DNA of 64,000 bases from Leptospira haakeii (GTDB lineage: Bacteria; Spirochaetota; Leptospiria; Leptospirales; Leptospiraceae), in the NCBI RefSeq assembly GCF_002812045.1, contig NZ_NPEG01000010.1:62001-126000 (forward strand), given 5' to 3'. The notes under the pieces are model-generated. The model was given only the letters and a program-made list of their open reading frames with translations. It did not search any database and was not told where the DNA came from. Shown here piece by piece: positions 34,350 to 44,528 of the stretch (the first letter of the stretch is position 1; each line of letters starts with the position of its first letter). The translations under genes were made by a program, and so were the position numbers.

Positions 34350-35962
34350 ACCGATCTCAAAAAATAAACAAAACAAAGAAGCGAAACATCGTCTTAGGAC
34401 GATGGATCGTACTTCTACCATTGGCAGTCTTATTGGTTTCTTGTTTGAACGGCCCCGCGTTCGATTTTGCTCCTAAATACTTAAGTCCGGAATATGTGGT
34501 TCCGGATTCTTGGAGCGGATCCGGCCCTTTTGTAAAAGCAAATCCTTCTGAAGGAGAAGCAATACAAGCAGATTGGTGGAAACTTTTTAATGATCCTGTA
34601 TTGAATAAATTAGAAGAACAAGCAATCACTGCAAATCCGGATCTGCAAGCTGCTGCGGAAAGATTTGTACAAGCAAGAGATGCGATGCTTAAGGTCCGCT
34701 CTCAGTTGATCCCTCATCTAGGAATTGGTTTAAGCGGATCCAATAATAAACAATCCGATAATCGACTTTTTAGAGGAGCAGGAGAAGCAAATCAAGAAGG
34801 AACAGCATCCTTAGGAGGAATTGCCTCTTGGGAACCTGACTTTTGGTCTTCTATCAGAAATTCTACAAGAGCACAAATTTATAATGCTCAATCAGTGGCT
34901 GCAGATTATGCTTTGGCTAGATTAAGCTTACAAGCAGAACTTGCTGCGGATTATTTTACTTTCAGAGGTTTGAATGCTCAAGATACAACCTATCGCCAAT
35001 CGATAGAATTTTATGAACAATCCTTAAACCTTGTAAATGAAAGATATAAAGGTGGCATAGCTCCAGAATTGGATGTGCAAAGAGCACAGTATCTTCTGTC
35101 AAGTACACAAGCAAAACGTTTAGATATACAATCCAAGATGAGAGTAACTGAAAATGCGATTGCTATCCTGCTGAATAGAGCTCCTACTGGATTCTCTATC
35201 CCTCCTGTAGAAGAAGTTCATGTTGTTACATTTAAAGTGCCAGCAACTCTTCCTTCTACCCTACTAGAACGTAGACCTGATATTGCTTCCATGGAACGTA
35301 AAATGGCAATCGCAAATCGTAATATAGGTATAGCTCGCGCAGCTTTCTTTCCGAATATTTCATTTAGCGGTGGCGGAGGATTCGAAGGAGGAGTGAATCT
35401 ATTACAACTCGAGAATAGTTTCTGGTCTTACGGATCCACGGTTTCTCTTCCTATTTTCCAAGGTGGATATCGTAGAGCTCAATTACAACAAGCATGGTCT
35501 GCATATAGAGAAACGGAAGATGTATATCGTTCTACCGTCTTAAACGCTTTTAGAGAAGTGGAGAATGGACTGACAGAAACTACATTCATGTCGGAACAAT
35601 CCCAAAGACAGGACCAAGCAGTAGAAGCTGCCTCACAAGTACAAAACATGACAATGGCTTTGTATAAAGGGGGCTTAAGTAATAGTTTGGAATTGATCTA
35701 TGCTCAGGTAAATACTCTGGATGCTCGAATAGATGCAATTTTAGTTAAGACTGAATTAAACAGGGCATCTGTTCGATTGATAAGAGCATTGGGCGGTGGC
35801 TGGAAAAATACTCAATTGCCTGCGGATGATGAGATCCAACCTTTCAATATATTTGATTTTAGTAATTCTAAAAAACCGGATGCGGCCGGTGGAATAGACG
35901 TAAATGCAGACGATGATAATTCTAAAAATAAGAATTTGACTGCACCTATTCTAGAAAAATGA
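34346..35962 (+). CDS. TolC/OprM-like outer-membrane efflux channel
   Basis: A 538-aa outer-membrane factor of the NodT group. An N-terminal signal with LLVSCLNG gives a lipidated Cys. The paired helical repeats characteristic of TolC are visible, for example DWWKLFNDPVLNKLEEQA, the YKGGIAPELDVQRAQYLL and YKGGLSNSLELIYAQ pair, and LLERRPDIASMERKMA. The acidic, asparagine-rich C-terminal tail is long. It completes the tripartite pump with the two upstream genes. A strong two-way terminator follows. Confidence 0.92.
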   Translation: MNRSQKINKTKKRNIVLGRWIVLLPLAVLLVSCLNGPAFDFAPKYLSPEYVVPDSWSGSGPFVKANPSEGEAIQADWWKLFNDPVLNKLEEQAITANPDLQAAAERFVQARDAMLKVRSQLIPHLGIGLSGSNNKQSDNRLFRGAGEANQEGTASLGGIASWEPDFWSSIRNSTRAQIYNAQSVAADYALARLSLQAELAADYFTFRGLNAQDTTYRQSIEFYEQSLNLVNERYKGGIAPELDVQRAQYLLSSTQAKRLDIQSKMRVTENAIAILLNRAPTGFSIPPVEEVHVVTFKVPATLPSTLLERRPDIASMERKMAIANRNIGIARAAFFPNISFSGGGGFEGGVNLLQLENSFWSYGSTVSLPIFQGGYRRAQLQQAWSAYRETEDVYRSTVLNAFREVENGLTETTFMSEQSQRQDQAVEAASQVQNMTMALYKGGLSNSLELIYAQVNTLDARIDAILVKTELNRASVRLIRALGGGWKNTQLPADDEIQPFNIFDFSNSKKPDAAGGIDVNADDDNSKNKNLTAPILEK

Positions 35963-35983
35963 TCCTGTCTCAAAATATAAGGA

Positions 35984-36010
35984 CCAGAGAAAGTCAGTCA
36001 CTTTCTCTGG
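35984..36010. terminator. Strong bidirectional terminator
   Basis: CCAGAGAAAGT and ACTTTCTCTGG form a perfect 11-pair stem with a five-base loop, followed by TTTTAAA on the plus strand. It ends the efflux operon, and it contains the last codons and stop of the convergent antiporter gene. Confidence 0.85.
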
Positions 36011-37592
36011 TTTTAAACTCTTCTATATCGATAAGTGTATGGTATTTACGAATTACTTCCTCGTCGAATCCTGAATCATGATTGAGTTTATTTAGAATAT
36101 CTCTTTGGAATTGGAGAAGTTCTAAATAAACGTCTCCGTATTCTTTTCTTTCTCCCCTATGAGTCCCTGACATTCCTTTTAGCTCTTCTTCGAAATATCC
36201 TAACTCCGTTTTCAAACGGGAGATCAGATTTTTGAGATGTTTATTTTTACCAGGGCCTGCTTTGCTCTTCTCCCCTAGATAATGAAGAGACTCGGTAGCC
36301 AATTTTTTCTGGATCATCACTTCTTGTCTATGAACAGGAATGGGAGTTTGGAAATCCATTACATTCAATTTCCGGATCAGCCAAGGTAGAGTTAATCCAT
36401 TAAAGATCATTGTAGTCAAGATCACTATGAATGTGATAAACAGGATCAAATTTCGATATGGAAACGGGGTTTCTCCAATTGTATACAATGGAATAGAAAG
36501 TGCCGCTGCGAGAGATACAACTCCCCTAATCCCTGCCCATCCCAAAACAATTGGGATCTTCCAACCTGGATTTACTTCTGAAACTTCTATAAAATTACTC
36601 ATGATCCGAGTAAAACCGGATGTAAAAAGTGTGATGATGACCCTAATTACTACCAAAGCAAATGAGATCAATAATCCATAGATAATTGCACTTGTTAAAC
36701 TTATATCCCCCAGTTGATTTACGATGGAAGGTAACTGCAAACCAATAAGCAAGAATACAAGTCCATTTAGAATAAATACTATACTACTCCAAACATTCTC
36801 ACCTTGGATGCGACTTACATAACTCAAAAGACCTTGGCGTTTACTAGAAAGGAGAAGTCCACCACATACCACAGCAAGAACTCCAGAAACATGAAAATGT
36901 TCCGCCAAATAATACATACAATATGGAGTCACAAAAGTTAAAACGATTTCTATACTTGGAGTGAGCGGAAGCCAGCGATGGATCGCATAAAACACAAAAC
37001 CCACAAGCAGACCAATAAGTGAACCCGCAATCACAACCCAAACAAAACTAAAAGTCGCCTCTTGAAAATTAAACTGCCCTGTGACCACTGCAGCTAACGC
37101 GAATCTAAATACGATCAAAGAAGAAGCATCATTTAGCAAACTTTCCCCTTCTGCGACACTAATCGCAGATCTAGGAGCTTTTGTTTGTTTCATGATAGTA
37201 ACAGAAGAAAGAGCGTCTGGAGGAGAGATAATCCCTCCTAATAAAAATCCAATGGCCAATGTAAATCCAGGGATCAAGGAATTAGAGATCAAAGCAATTG
37301 CGCAAGAAGTGATGATTACAGTTGGAAATGCAAAGCCTACTATGATCCTCCTCCATTTCCAAAATTCCTTCCAAGAAATTTGCCAAGCAGCCTCATACAA
37401 TAATGGAGGAAGGAATATTAGAAAAACAAGTTCCGGTGTGATCGTTATATTTTGGAAGAATGGAATTGTACTGACAACAAGTCCTCCGATCAAAAGAACA
37501 ATCGGATAAGCAAGTCCAAATCGATTGGCTATCACAACCAATCCAAGGATGATCAAAATCAAATAAACGTATTCAACTAGAATATTTTCCAT
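35994..37592 (-). CDS. CPA1-family Na+/H+ antiporter
   Basis: A 532-aa transporter using ATG at 37592, which follows AGGA. An upstream GTG at 37643 would add 17 charged residues that do not fit the family. About twelve transmembrane helices are visible. Helices 4-6 carry the typical PPLLYEAAW, GGIISPPDA and the ion-binding motif LLNDASSL (Asn-Asp). A 120-residue hydrophilic C-terminal tail is cytoplasmic. It exchanges sodium (or potassium) for protons across the inner membrane. The 3' end lies within the shared terminator, so it is close-packed with the efflux operon. Confidence 0.9.
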   Translation of the reverse strand: MENILVEYVYLILIILGLVVIANRFGLAYPIVLLIGGLVVSTIPFFQNITITPELVFLIFLPPLLYEAAWQISWKEFWKWRRIIVGFAFPTVIITSCAIALISNSLIPGFTLAIGFLLGGIISPPDALSSVTIMKQTKAPRSAISVAEGESLLNDASSLIVFRFALAAVVTGQFNFQEATFSFVWVVIAGSLIGLLVGFVFYAIHRWLPLTPSIEIVLTFVTPYCMYYLAEHFHVSGVLAVVCGGLLLSSKRQGLLSYVSRIQGENVWSSIVFILNGLVFLLIGLQLPSIVNQLGDISLTSAIIYGLLISFALVVIRVIITLFTSGFTRIMSNFIEVSEVNPGWKIPIVLGWAGIRGVVSLAAALSIPLYTIGETPFPYRNLILFITFIVILTTMIFNGLTLPWLIRKLNVMDFQTPIPVHRQEVMIQKKLATESLHYLGEKSKAGPGKNKHLKNLISRLKTELGYFEEELKGMSGTHRGERKEYGDVYLELLQFQRDILNKLNHDSGFDEEVIRKYHTLIDIEEFKTRESD

Positions 37593-37664
37593 CTGTTCCT
37601 GTTTGAGCGGAAGATTTGACAGATCATTACGAAGCTTTTCCACTACTCAACAACTTTATAGTTT

Positions 37665-38996
37665 GTGTTGACTTCTCTTGCTTATCTAAAATACTTTGGT
37701 GTGCTCAAATTTAAATATTATTTTAGTCTAATCTGTATTTTCTCACTTAGTTTGTTTGCTACACCTGCAGAAGCATGGTGGAATCACTTCCTATTCAACC
37801 GACCTGCACTCGAAGTTATGCCAGAATTGGTATCTGCGCCTAAGGTAAAAGTAGAATCCCTAGAAGATTTCTTACTGAAAGAGCAGGATAAACTTATCCC
37901 TCTTATGAGGGATATGGAGAAGGAAGCAAATCTAAGCTATGATAAAAATGCTCCTCTTCCGGAAGCACTTTCATTCAAAGGTGGAGATAGAAAAACAATC
38001 CGTAATCATTTTCTCAGAGCACTTAGGCTGAATACCGGAACACCGTTAGGTTATTTTTTACAGAATCTTCCGGGAAATCCTTTACCTGCAAAAAAATCAA
38101 ATCCCATGACTGTGAGTATTTATGGAGAGAAGGACCTAAAACAAGATTACGAATTTTATGATATTAGAATAGGAGAATTTGTTAGCCCTCTCGAAGTATT
38201 GGCGACTGCAGGAGACGAACCGGATTTCGGATTAGATCTGAATTTATTCGAAGATAATGGAGAAAGTTTCGGTAAAGATTATGGTTTTGGAATACAATCC
38301 TTTGGGGATTCCAGGATCTATTACGCGACTCAAGTCCCATTTCATATAGGTTATTATCACGAATCTCCGATTATTTTTGCTGCAGCAGGATTTTTAACCC
38401 GCACCTATCCTAAATATAGAGTACATCAGTTTATGACACTCTCTCGTATTGCTTTTGAGACCGGTCATCCATATTGGGGATATCGTTTTTTAGGTTGGGG
38501 AATGCACTATGTTGTGGATCTTACTCAACCCTATCATTCCAGGGTTCTTCCGAATTTCGGGACAATCAGCATGCTTTGGATCAATCTAAAAGCAATTCTT
38601 GGATTTGAAACTGCCAAAAATGAAGCAATCGATAGGATCGCAAACAGGCACACGACTATCGAAAAATACCATTTTAGTACATTAAGAAATGCTTATCGAA
38701 CTAAAGAGATAACTCATCCTTTTATCCAAAGCGTAAAACAAACTGATTCGGATAATAATTACGGGAAATACGATAATTCCTATATTGTAAACGTTGTATC
38801 AAAACAAAGCTACGATATTTCTGATCGAATCGATACCCTGATAGATGAATCTAATTTATTAAAGGGATTTTCAGAAGACAAACTTTTACCTGAGATCAAT
38901 CAAAAGTCCTTAGGGGATCTAAATTCTACAATTACGGATCATATGAAAAGTGTAGGTTCTCATATACGAAATTATGTTAGGGCTGGATTAAAGTAA
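37665..38996 (+). CDS. Secreted phospholipase C/S1-P1 nuclease-like protein
   Basis: A 443-aa protein with a signal peptide ending PAEA, so the mature chain may begin with Trp-Trp. A segment with HPYWGYRFLGWGMHYVVDLT, followed by QPYHSRV, resembles the zinc-ligand region of zinc-dependent phospholipase C and S1/P1 nucleases (G-x-x-x-H-Y-x-x-D-x-x-Q-P-x-H). In those enzymes the N-terminal Trp of the mature protein binds zinc, which the predicted cleavage would satisfy here. GDEPDFG is another acidic candidate. The remaining ligands are not clearly aligned. The start is GTG at 37665, and a GTG at 37701 is an alternative. Likely a secreted zinc hydrolase; substrate unknown. Confidence 0.65.
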   Translation: MLTSLAYLKYFGVLKFKYYFSLICIFSLSLFATPAEAWWNHFLFNRPALEVMPELVSAPKVKVESLEDFLLKEQDKLIPLMRDMEKEANLSYDKNAPLPEALSFKGGDRKTIRNHFLRALRLNTGTPLGYFLQNLPGNPLPAKKSNPMTVSIYGEKDLKQDYEFYDIRIGEFVSPLEVLATAGDEPDFGLDLNLFEDNGESFGKDYGFGIQSFGDSRIYYATQVPFHIGYYHESPIIFAAAGFLTRTYPKYRVHQFMTLSRIAFETGHPYWGYRFLGWGMHYVVDLTQPYHSRVLPNFGTISMLWINLKAILGFETAKNEAIDRIANRHTTIEKYHFSTLRNAYRTKEITHPFIQSVKQTDSDNNYGKYDNSYIVNVVSKQSYDISDRIDTLIDESNLLKGFSEDKLLPEINQKSLGDLNSTITDHMKSVGSHIRNYVRAGLK

Positions 38997-39012
38997 GAGT
39001 AGGAAAAAATTT

Positions 39013-39043
39013 AGGCTGAGGATGTGAAAAGCAAAATCAGCCT
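39013..39043. terminator. Stem-loop between convergent genes
   Basis: AGGCTGA (39013-39019) pairs with TCAGCCT (39037-39043) over seven pairs with a 17-base loop, in the 57-base gap between the phospholipase-like gene and the large cyclase. The loop is long, so this is a modest terminator candidate for either strand. Confidence 0.4.
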
Positions 39044-39053
39044 GTCATTTCAC

Positions 39054-42000
39054 TTAATAGATAGATAAATATTTTTCATGGAATACTTTATTTGGAACAT
39101 TTCCTTCGGTTAAAGAATACTTTTCTCTAAGTCCTTCTAAGAAATACATAGCCATATAACCCTTATTCTTAACCGGTATCGTTCCTCTATATTCCGTTTC
39201 AAAAAAATCGTCCACTAGTTCGAATGTATTCTGGGAAATGTTAACCTTCCCTACTTCTCCTCCAGACTCTAAACGTGATGCAGTATTCACTGCGTCTCCC
39301 CATACATCAAATGCAAATTTTTTCTTTCCGATCACACCTCCTATGACCGGACCGGTATGGATTCCTATTCTCATCTGCCAGTAAGGTAATCCCAATTGTT
39401 TTTTAATAGATTGCATCTGATTCATAAACGCCTGTAATTCCAAGGCAGCTAAACAAGCATCGATTGCGTGAGTCCTATTTTTTGCGGGAATCCCACCTAC
39501 GCACATATAGGAATCCCCGATCGTTTTCAATTTTTCTAATTTATAACGATGTACTATTTCATCGAATTGAGTAAAACAACTATCCAATTCTCTGACCAGA
39601 TCGGATGGAGAAAGTGTCTCTGCAATTTGAGTAAAACCCTTAAAATCCGTAAATAGGATCGTAGCAGATTCATATAAGATCGGTCTAACTTCTCCTTTTT
39701 CCTTCAATTCCTCTGCTATCTCTGAAGGAAGAATATTAAGAAGTAATGAGTCTGCTTTTTCTCGAGAAATTTCAGCTTCTGTAAAAAGATTTTTGATCTG
39801 ATCATATAAGGAAGCGTTATGCAATGCTGTGGTAATTTGTTCGCAGATCCGCATGATCTTATTCCGCGACTTAACGCTTAAACCTATCTTTCTTTCGAAG
39901 GCAGTTAAATTCAGAATCCCTATCACTTCCTGGTTCAATATAAGTGGAATTTGGAACATAGAATATAGATGACAATTCTTTGCTATCCTGAGATCGATTT
40001 TAGAAAAGTTAACCTTACTTCCATTGAGAAGATTCGTAAAACCTTGGTCCGAGCGTATATCATCTATATATAATGGAACTTTTTCAGAATAAGTATGATA
40101 GATACTCCCACCCGTTTCGTTCAGAGGTATTTCCAGATTACGAAAATACTGCATCTCCTTCTCTGTAAGCCCAGGCATGGCAGAATTTCCGGAATAAGTC
40201 CTTAACACTCCTTTCTCTTTATCTTTCAACAATAACCATATAGTATCCACCGCACCATGATCAACGATATGATCGAATGCGGATTGAAAGACTTGATCAA
40301 GATCCAAAGAAGAATTCAAAATTCTTGCAAATCTATTCAACTCTTCTATTTCTTCTGCAGAATCCTTTGTTTCCTGTAATAAAATAGCATTTTGAACTGC
40401 GCCTGCGATCTGATCTCCCAAGGATGCAATTTCCTTCAAATCTTTCTGGGCTAAAAATTGGACTTTTGACCAGGTCACCGAAAGGACCCCGAGTGTTTTT
40501 CCTTGTACGATCAAAGGAACATGAAGGACAGATTCCAAATTAAAAGTCCTAACTAGAATCGCATCAAAGGGAGAAGCATCCAACCACTCAGGCTTAATCT
40601 CTGCCAAATAAATTGGCTTCTGCTTTTTTGAGGTTCTTGCAAGAATTCCTCCTTCTAACGCTAATGGAATCTTAAGATCCGACATCTTGTCTTTAATATC
40701 CGAATCCGCGTTTGAAGTCAGGTGATACAACACCAATGATTGCTGGGCATCATTGATCGTAAACAGAGCGAGAATGGAATCTTGCCCGAACCTTAAAGAA
40801 ATATGATCCTTAACAAATTGTAAAATTTCAGTCAAATCACTTGTTGAATTGATCCTTTTAGCAAGCTCGGTCAGTATCTCTGCTTCGTTTCGAGAATTTT
40901 CTGCTTCTTCTCTTGCCCGATCCAATCTATGTAATAAAACATCCAGCTCCGACGAAATAGGCCTAGTCAAAAAGAAAGCAAGTTGGTATCCTAGAAGAAG
41001 GATAGGAAAACATATTAAAAGTATATAAAGTATTCTTGAATCAATTGGACTATATTTCGACAAAAACGGAAAAAGGAGAAATGAAAATAACGGGATCAAG
41101 GAAAGGGATAATAGAGAGATCCTGTGACTGATCCTAAAAGCCTGCTGAGCTTCCAACCTTGTTGAATTTTTAAGAACTCCATAGGCAAGTATTCCAGTCG
41201 GTATAATGCTTAAATTTCCAAGAGGATAGATAGGAAATCCTTGTGTTGCAGGTAAATTCAAAAGAAGCATCACACTTCCTACAACTAAGAACAAGACTGC
41301 CAAGTTCCCCAAGAAATCTGATTCTCTCTTTCTCAATGCGGAGAACCATTCCAATAAAACTGCTAAGATCCCGATAAAACCGACTACTCCAAATCCTTGG
41401 ACAACTGGTCCGGATGCAAGTATCCTTCCCCAAGGAAATTCGTAATATCCTACAAACAACCAAGGCGAGAGCGCTGCGACACTTAATAAAAATACTAGCG
41501 CGTCGAAGATTGGAAAATATTTGGGCAAAGGTTTTTTTAGGGCAAGATAAGCAAAACGTATATGAATAGAAGGTGCAAGAAAAAAGATCATATAACAGAC
41601 CTGAGTGACTCTAAGACCTATGATAGGATCTGAAATGATATTGATCGAAAGCACGGAGATCAATTGTGCCCCATAGATATAAAGAGAAAATGCCGCGATC
41701 TGATTTAAAGGGGAAGCGGGATTTGTTCCTCCAACAATTATCCCCAGCCAAAAAACCGCCAAAGTAGAGACTAGTGGAATAAAAAGCCATTGTATATTTT
41801 GGGATTTGGCAAGCTCATCCGGAGAAATAAGATAAACAAATGCTCCGGATATTCCCAAAAATAAGAGAGCGATTATCGCATTCAAAAAATAGAATAAAGC
41901 ATTCTTATTAAATAAGAAATCGCTTAAGTTCAGAAAGTCAGATCGAAATACTCCGTATGCAAGAATAAGCATAGGAATAAAAGAAAAATTACCACCTGGG

Positions 42001-42665
42001 AAAAAAGGAATCCCTACAAAACTAGGTAGATTGGACGCGGTCAGAATGATAAGAAGGTTTTGTCCGAGTACAAGTGTTTTCTTATTTTTTAAAGAGTTTT
42101 GTTTTAGAAAATGAAGAATACATGGAACACCTATTAAAAAGTAAGTAGATACTCCTATGATCCCCCAAGGTTTTAAGAAGAAAGTGGATACAGGATATTT
42201 TCCGAACGGATAATGTATAAAATCTCCAGTAAAGGCACGATTTAAAATAATACCGGACAATGCAAATACGACTGCTCCCCAATTCAACCAGTTCATCCAA
42301 GAAAGAATCTTATATTTTTTTTCCAGGATATGATGCAGAATATGAGCACTCATAGGAGTGAATAAAAGAACGATCGGGTACAAGAGCGTATTAACGGATA
42401 ATAAAAAACTCTCATCCAAAATAACCGCTCTTAGTCCCAAAAGAAGTCCAAGAGTTCCGAAGGCAAGGCAGCTAATTGCAAAACTAATTAAAAGAGCTTG
42501 CGAACCTTCTTTTCGAGCTCTTATCATACCTGCGACAAATAACAAAAAACCTACAACAAAGGTAGTGAGTCCCGGAACTGCAAAAGGGAGCTGGTACCAA
42601 AAATACTGAAGACCGGTAGGATCCGAAGGAATGATTGGCCAAGGGTTCTGTGGTAAGGCTTCCAT
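39054..42665 (-). CDS. Large membrane adenylate cyclase with duplicated sensor and two GAF domains
   Basis: The frame is open to 43010, but that extension overlaps the divergent AraC gene. ATG at 42665 (1203 aa) or 42698 is more likely. The N-terminal 570 residues hold two tandem copies of an eight-helix membrane module. Each copy ends with the shared signature N-L-P-x-x-x-G-x-P-x-x-P-x-G-N-x-S-x-I-P. Two GAF domains follow (about 600-770 and 780-960), then a class III cyclase domain. Catalytic metal aspartates lie in FTDFKGFT and IGDSYM. Substrate-reading Lys (LEKLKTIGD) and Asp (FDVWGD) mark it as an ATP rather than GTP cyclase. It makes cAMP in response to an unknown membrane signal. Confidence 0.88.
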   Translation of the reverse strand: MEALPQNPWPIIPSDPTGLQYFWYQLPFAVPGLTTFVVGFLLFVAGMIRARKEGSQALLISFAISCLAFGTLGLLLGLRAVILDESFLLSVNTLLYPIVLLFTPMSAHILHHILEKKYKILSWMNWLNWGAVVFALSGIILNRAFTGDFIHYPFGKYPVSTFFLKPWGIIGVSTYFLIGVPCILHFLKQNSLKNKKTLVLGQNLLIILTASNLPSFVGIPFFPGGNFSFIPMLILAYGVFRSDFLNLSDFLFNKNALFYFLNAIIALLFLGISGAFVYLISPDELAKSQNIQWLFIPLVSTLAVFWLGIIVGGTNPASPLNQIAAFSLYIYGAQLISVLSINIISDPIIGLRVTQVCYMIFFLAPSIHIRFAYLALKKPLPKYFPIFDALVFLLSVAALSPWLFVGYYEFPWGRILASGPVVQGFGVVGFIGILAVLLEWFSALRKRESDFLGNLAVLFLVVGSVMLLLNLPATQGFPIYPLGNLSIIPTGILAYGVLKNSTRLEAQQAFRISHRISLLSLSLIPLFSFLLFPFLSKYSPIDSRILYILLICFPILLLGYQLAFFLTRPISSELDVLLHRLDRAREEAENSRNEAEILTELAKRINSTSDLTEILQFVKDHISLRFGQDSILALFTINDAQQSLVLYHLTSNADSDIKDKMSDLKIPLALEGGILARTSKKQKPIYLAEIKPEWLDASPFDAILVRTFNLESVLHVPLIVQGKTLGVLSVTWSKVQFLAQKDLKEIASLGDQIAGAVQNAILLQETKDSAEEIEELNRFARILNSSLDLDQVFQSAFDHIVDHGAVDTIWLLLKDKEKGVLRTYSGNSAMPGLTEKEMQYFRNLEIPLNETGGSIYHTYSEKVPLYIDDIRSDQGFTNLLNGSKVNFSKIDLRIAKNCHLYSMFQIPLILNQEVIGILNLTAFERKIGLSVKSRNKIMRICEQITTALHNASLYDQIKNLFTEAEISREKADSLLLNILPSEIAEELKEKGEVRPILYESATILFTDFKGFTQIAETLSPSDLVRELDSCFTQFDEIVHRYKLEKLKTIGDSYMCVGGIPAKNRTHAIDACLAALELQAFMNQMQSIKKQLGLPYWQMRIGIHTGPVIGGVIGKKKFAFDVWGDAVNTASRLESGGEVGKVNISQNTFELVDDFFETEYRGTIPVKNKGYMAMYFLEGLREKYSLTEGNVPNKVFHEKYLSIY

Positions 42666-42780
42666 ATTCGGGACAATATAATAGGCATAAATCGTCATCC
42701 GTCGTCTGTGGTTATAATTCTGGACATTTATTTCCAATAAGAATTGCCATCTTTTAGATATCTGAAAGAACTCACCGTGA

Positions 42781-44406
42781 ATGTGGAGATCCAAATATAA
42801 AGTATACTTATTGATCCTGCTTCTTTCGATGAGCGCTTGTAAGTCCTCAAACCAAGCGGAGAAGGAAGCAGATTGTAGCGTTGAGACCTTACAGATTCGA
42901 ACAACTCTTAGCGAAGAAAGAGATCCGAATCTCGCGTTTTCGCAAACTTTTGAGGATCTAAACCAGCCATATATTGATCTTGGATATACCGATCGTACTA
43001 TTTGGATCAAACTGCAGAGTAAACCCTTTTCAGCGGAAAAAAAATGTTATATGGTCTTAGAATGGGCTACTCTTACTCATATAGACTTCTTTTTAGAAAA
43101 TGATAGAGGCGACTGGAACCTGTATGGTCAGGCAGGAGCGATTTTAGAAAGAAGCAAATGGAAAATTGCTTGGTTGGATTACCCGAGTATTCCACTTCTT
43201 CGGAACAAAGAAATACTAGTAAGGATCAATACTCGTTCATTAGTTCGTATTCCTTTCTTTATCTTATCTGAAGAAGAAGCCAGAAACAAAACCAATGACC
43301 GCACCATGTACACCTCCTTTTATGCAGGGTTCATGCTCGCGATATGTTTGTTTTCTTTATTTTTCTTTTTTACCCTCAAAGACCAAATCTATCTTTGGTA
43401 CGGAGGTTATATATTTTTTGTAACAATGAACTTTAGCCTAATGTATTCTTCCGCACCTAGGATTCTTTTATCAGAAATTCCCTATTGGCTCAATCATGGA
43501 TTCTTCTTCAGTCAGGCATGCACCTTATTCTTTGGAGTTGCATTCTTCAGGGAATTTGTGGATTTGAGATCTCATTTCCCTCGTTTTGATAAAATTGCGA
43601 TCGCCATACTTATTTTTGCCGCGTTAAGTTCAATTGCTTCAGTGCTTTCGGATTGGAACCAATTATTTTCTAGAGTATTCTCCCTTATTTATATGATTTG
43701 GATCCCTGCATTTTTAATCGTTACGATTAGAATGCTAGTTCAAGGACAAAAACATCTTTTAACATTCGTTCTCACATGGGGCACATTTTATTCGGCAGCA
43801 TTCGTATATATATTATGGATCATGCGAATTCTTCCACCTAATCCTATTTGCTTTTACTTGCCAGTTTGGGCACTACCCTTGGAAGTTATATTTTTTGCGG
43901 CGAGTATCTACCAAAGATATAAAAACATAGATTCAAGAAGAAAAATATTAGAGATCGAAATGAAAACAGCAATGGATCGGTTATCTGAATTTTCTCTTAA
44001 GACAGAAAAATCCAAGACATCAGACGGAAAAACTTCTAAATACATCAGAAGTAAGATCCATAATACAAATGTAAATGAGATATTGGGAGAAATAGAAAGA
44101 TTATTTACGCAAGAAATGATATTTAAAGAAGAAAATCTTTCCTTAGCTACTCTTGCTACAAGGCTGGAATTAAATCCTCACCAACTTTCGGAAATATGTA
44201 ATACTCAATTGAATACCACATTTCCAAGGCTATTATCTTATTATAGAATAAAACATTCGATCCAACTATTAAAAGAAAACTCTGAATGGAATATTTTAGA
44301 AATTGCTTATGAATCAGGATTCGGGTCCAAGGCTGCGTTTAACGCCGAATTCAAACGGATCACCGGACGAACTCCAAGACAATTTAGAATGTTTGAATTA
44401 ACTTAA
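42781..44406 (+). CDS. Membrane-bound AraC-family regulator with 7TM receptor module
   Basis: A 541-aa paralogue in architecture of the 28239 regulator. It starts with a signal that could be lipidated (LLLSMSAC, Cys20), then a 7TMR-DISMED2-like beta-domain (residues about 30-165), seven helices (about 175-375), a coiled linker with KTSKYIRSKIHNTNVN, and a C-terminal AraC helix-turn-helix pair (LSLATLATRLELNPHQLSEICN and NILEIAYESGFGSKAAFNAEFKRITGR). It is divergent from the big cyclase gene with a 115-base spacer, so each may affect the other. The target is otherwise unknown; the VOC and MDR genes follow on the same strand. Confidence 0.83.
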   Translation: MWRSKYKVYLLILLLSMSACKSSNQAEKEADCSVETLQIRTTLSEERDPNLAFSQTFEDLNQPYIDLGYTDRTIWIKLQSKPFSAEKKCYMVLEWATLTHIDFFLENDRGDWNLYGQAGAILERSKWKIAWLDYPSIPLLRNKEILVRINTRSLVRIPFFILSEEEARNKTNDRTMYTSFYAGFMLAICLFSLFFFFTLKDQIYLWYGGYIFFVTMNFSLMYSSAPRILLSEIPYWLNHGFFFSQACTLFFGVAFFREFVDLRSHFPRFDKIAIAILIFAALSSIASVLSDWNQLFSRVFSLIYMIWIPAFLIVTIRMLVQGQKHLLTFVLTWGTFYSAAFVYILWIMRILPPNPICFYLPVWALPLEVIFFAASIYQRYKNIDSRRKILEIEMKTAMDRLSEFSLKTEKSKTSDGKTSKYIRSKIHNTNVNEILGEIERLFTQEMIFKEENLSLATLATRLELNPHQLSEICNTQLNTTFPRLLSYYRIKHSIQLLKENSEWNILEIAYESGFGSKAAFNAEFKRITGRTPRQFRMFELT

Positions 44407-44528
44407 CGAAAATTCTTCCTTCTTCTTAAGAAAGAAATGTGAATCAGTTGTTCAGGGGACAATTTTTTTCACTTATACCGGATTCGTTCAAGCCAAGGAT
44501 AAAATGTTTATGCTATCCTTGGTTATAA

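Noticed and set aside
42666..43010. N-terminal extension of the large adenylate cyclase frame to 43010
   Set aside because: It overlaps the start and signal peptide of the divergent AraC gene, reads as low-quality sequence, and a normal start with the membrane domain is available at 42665.
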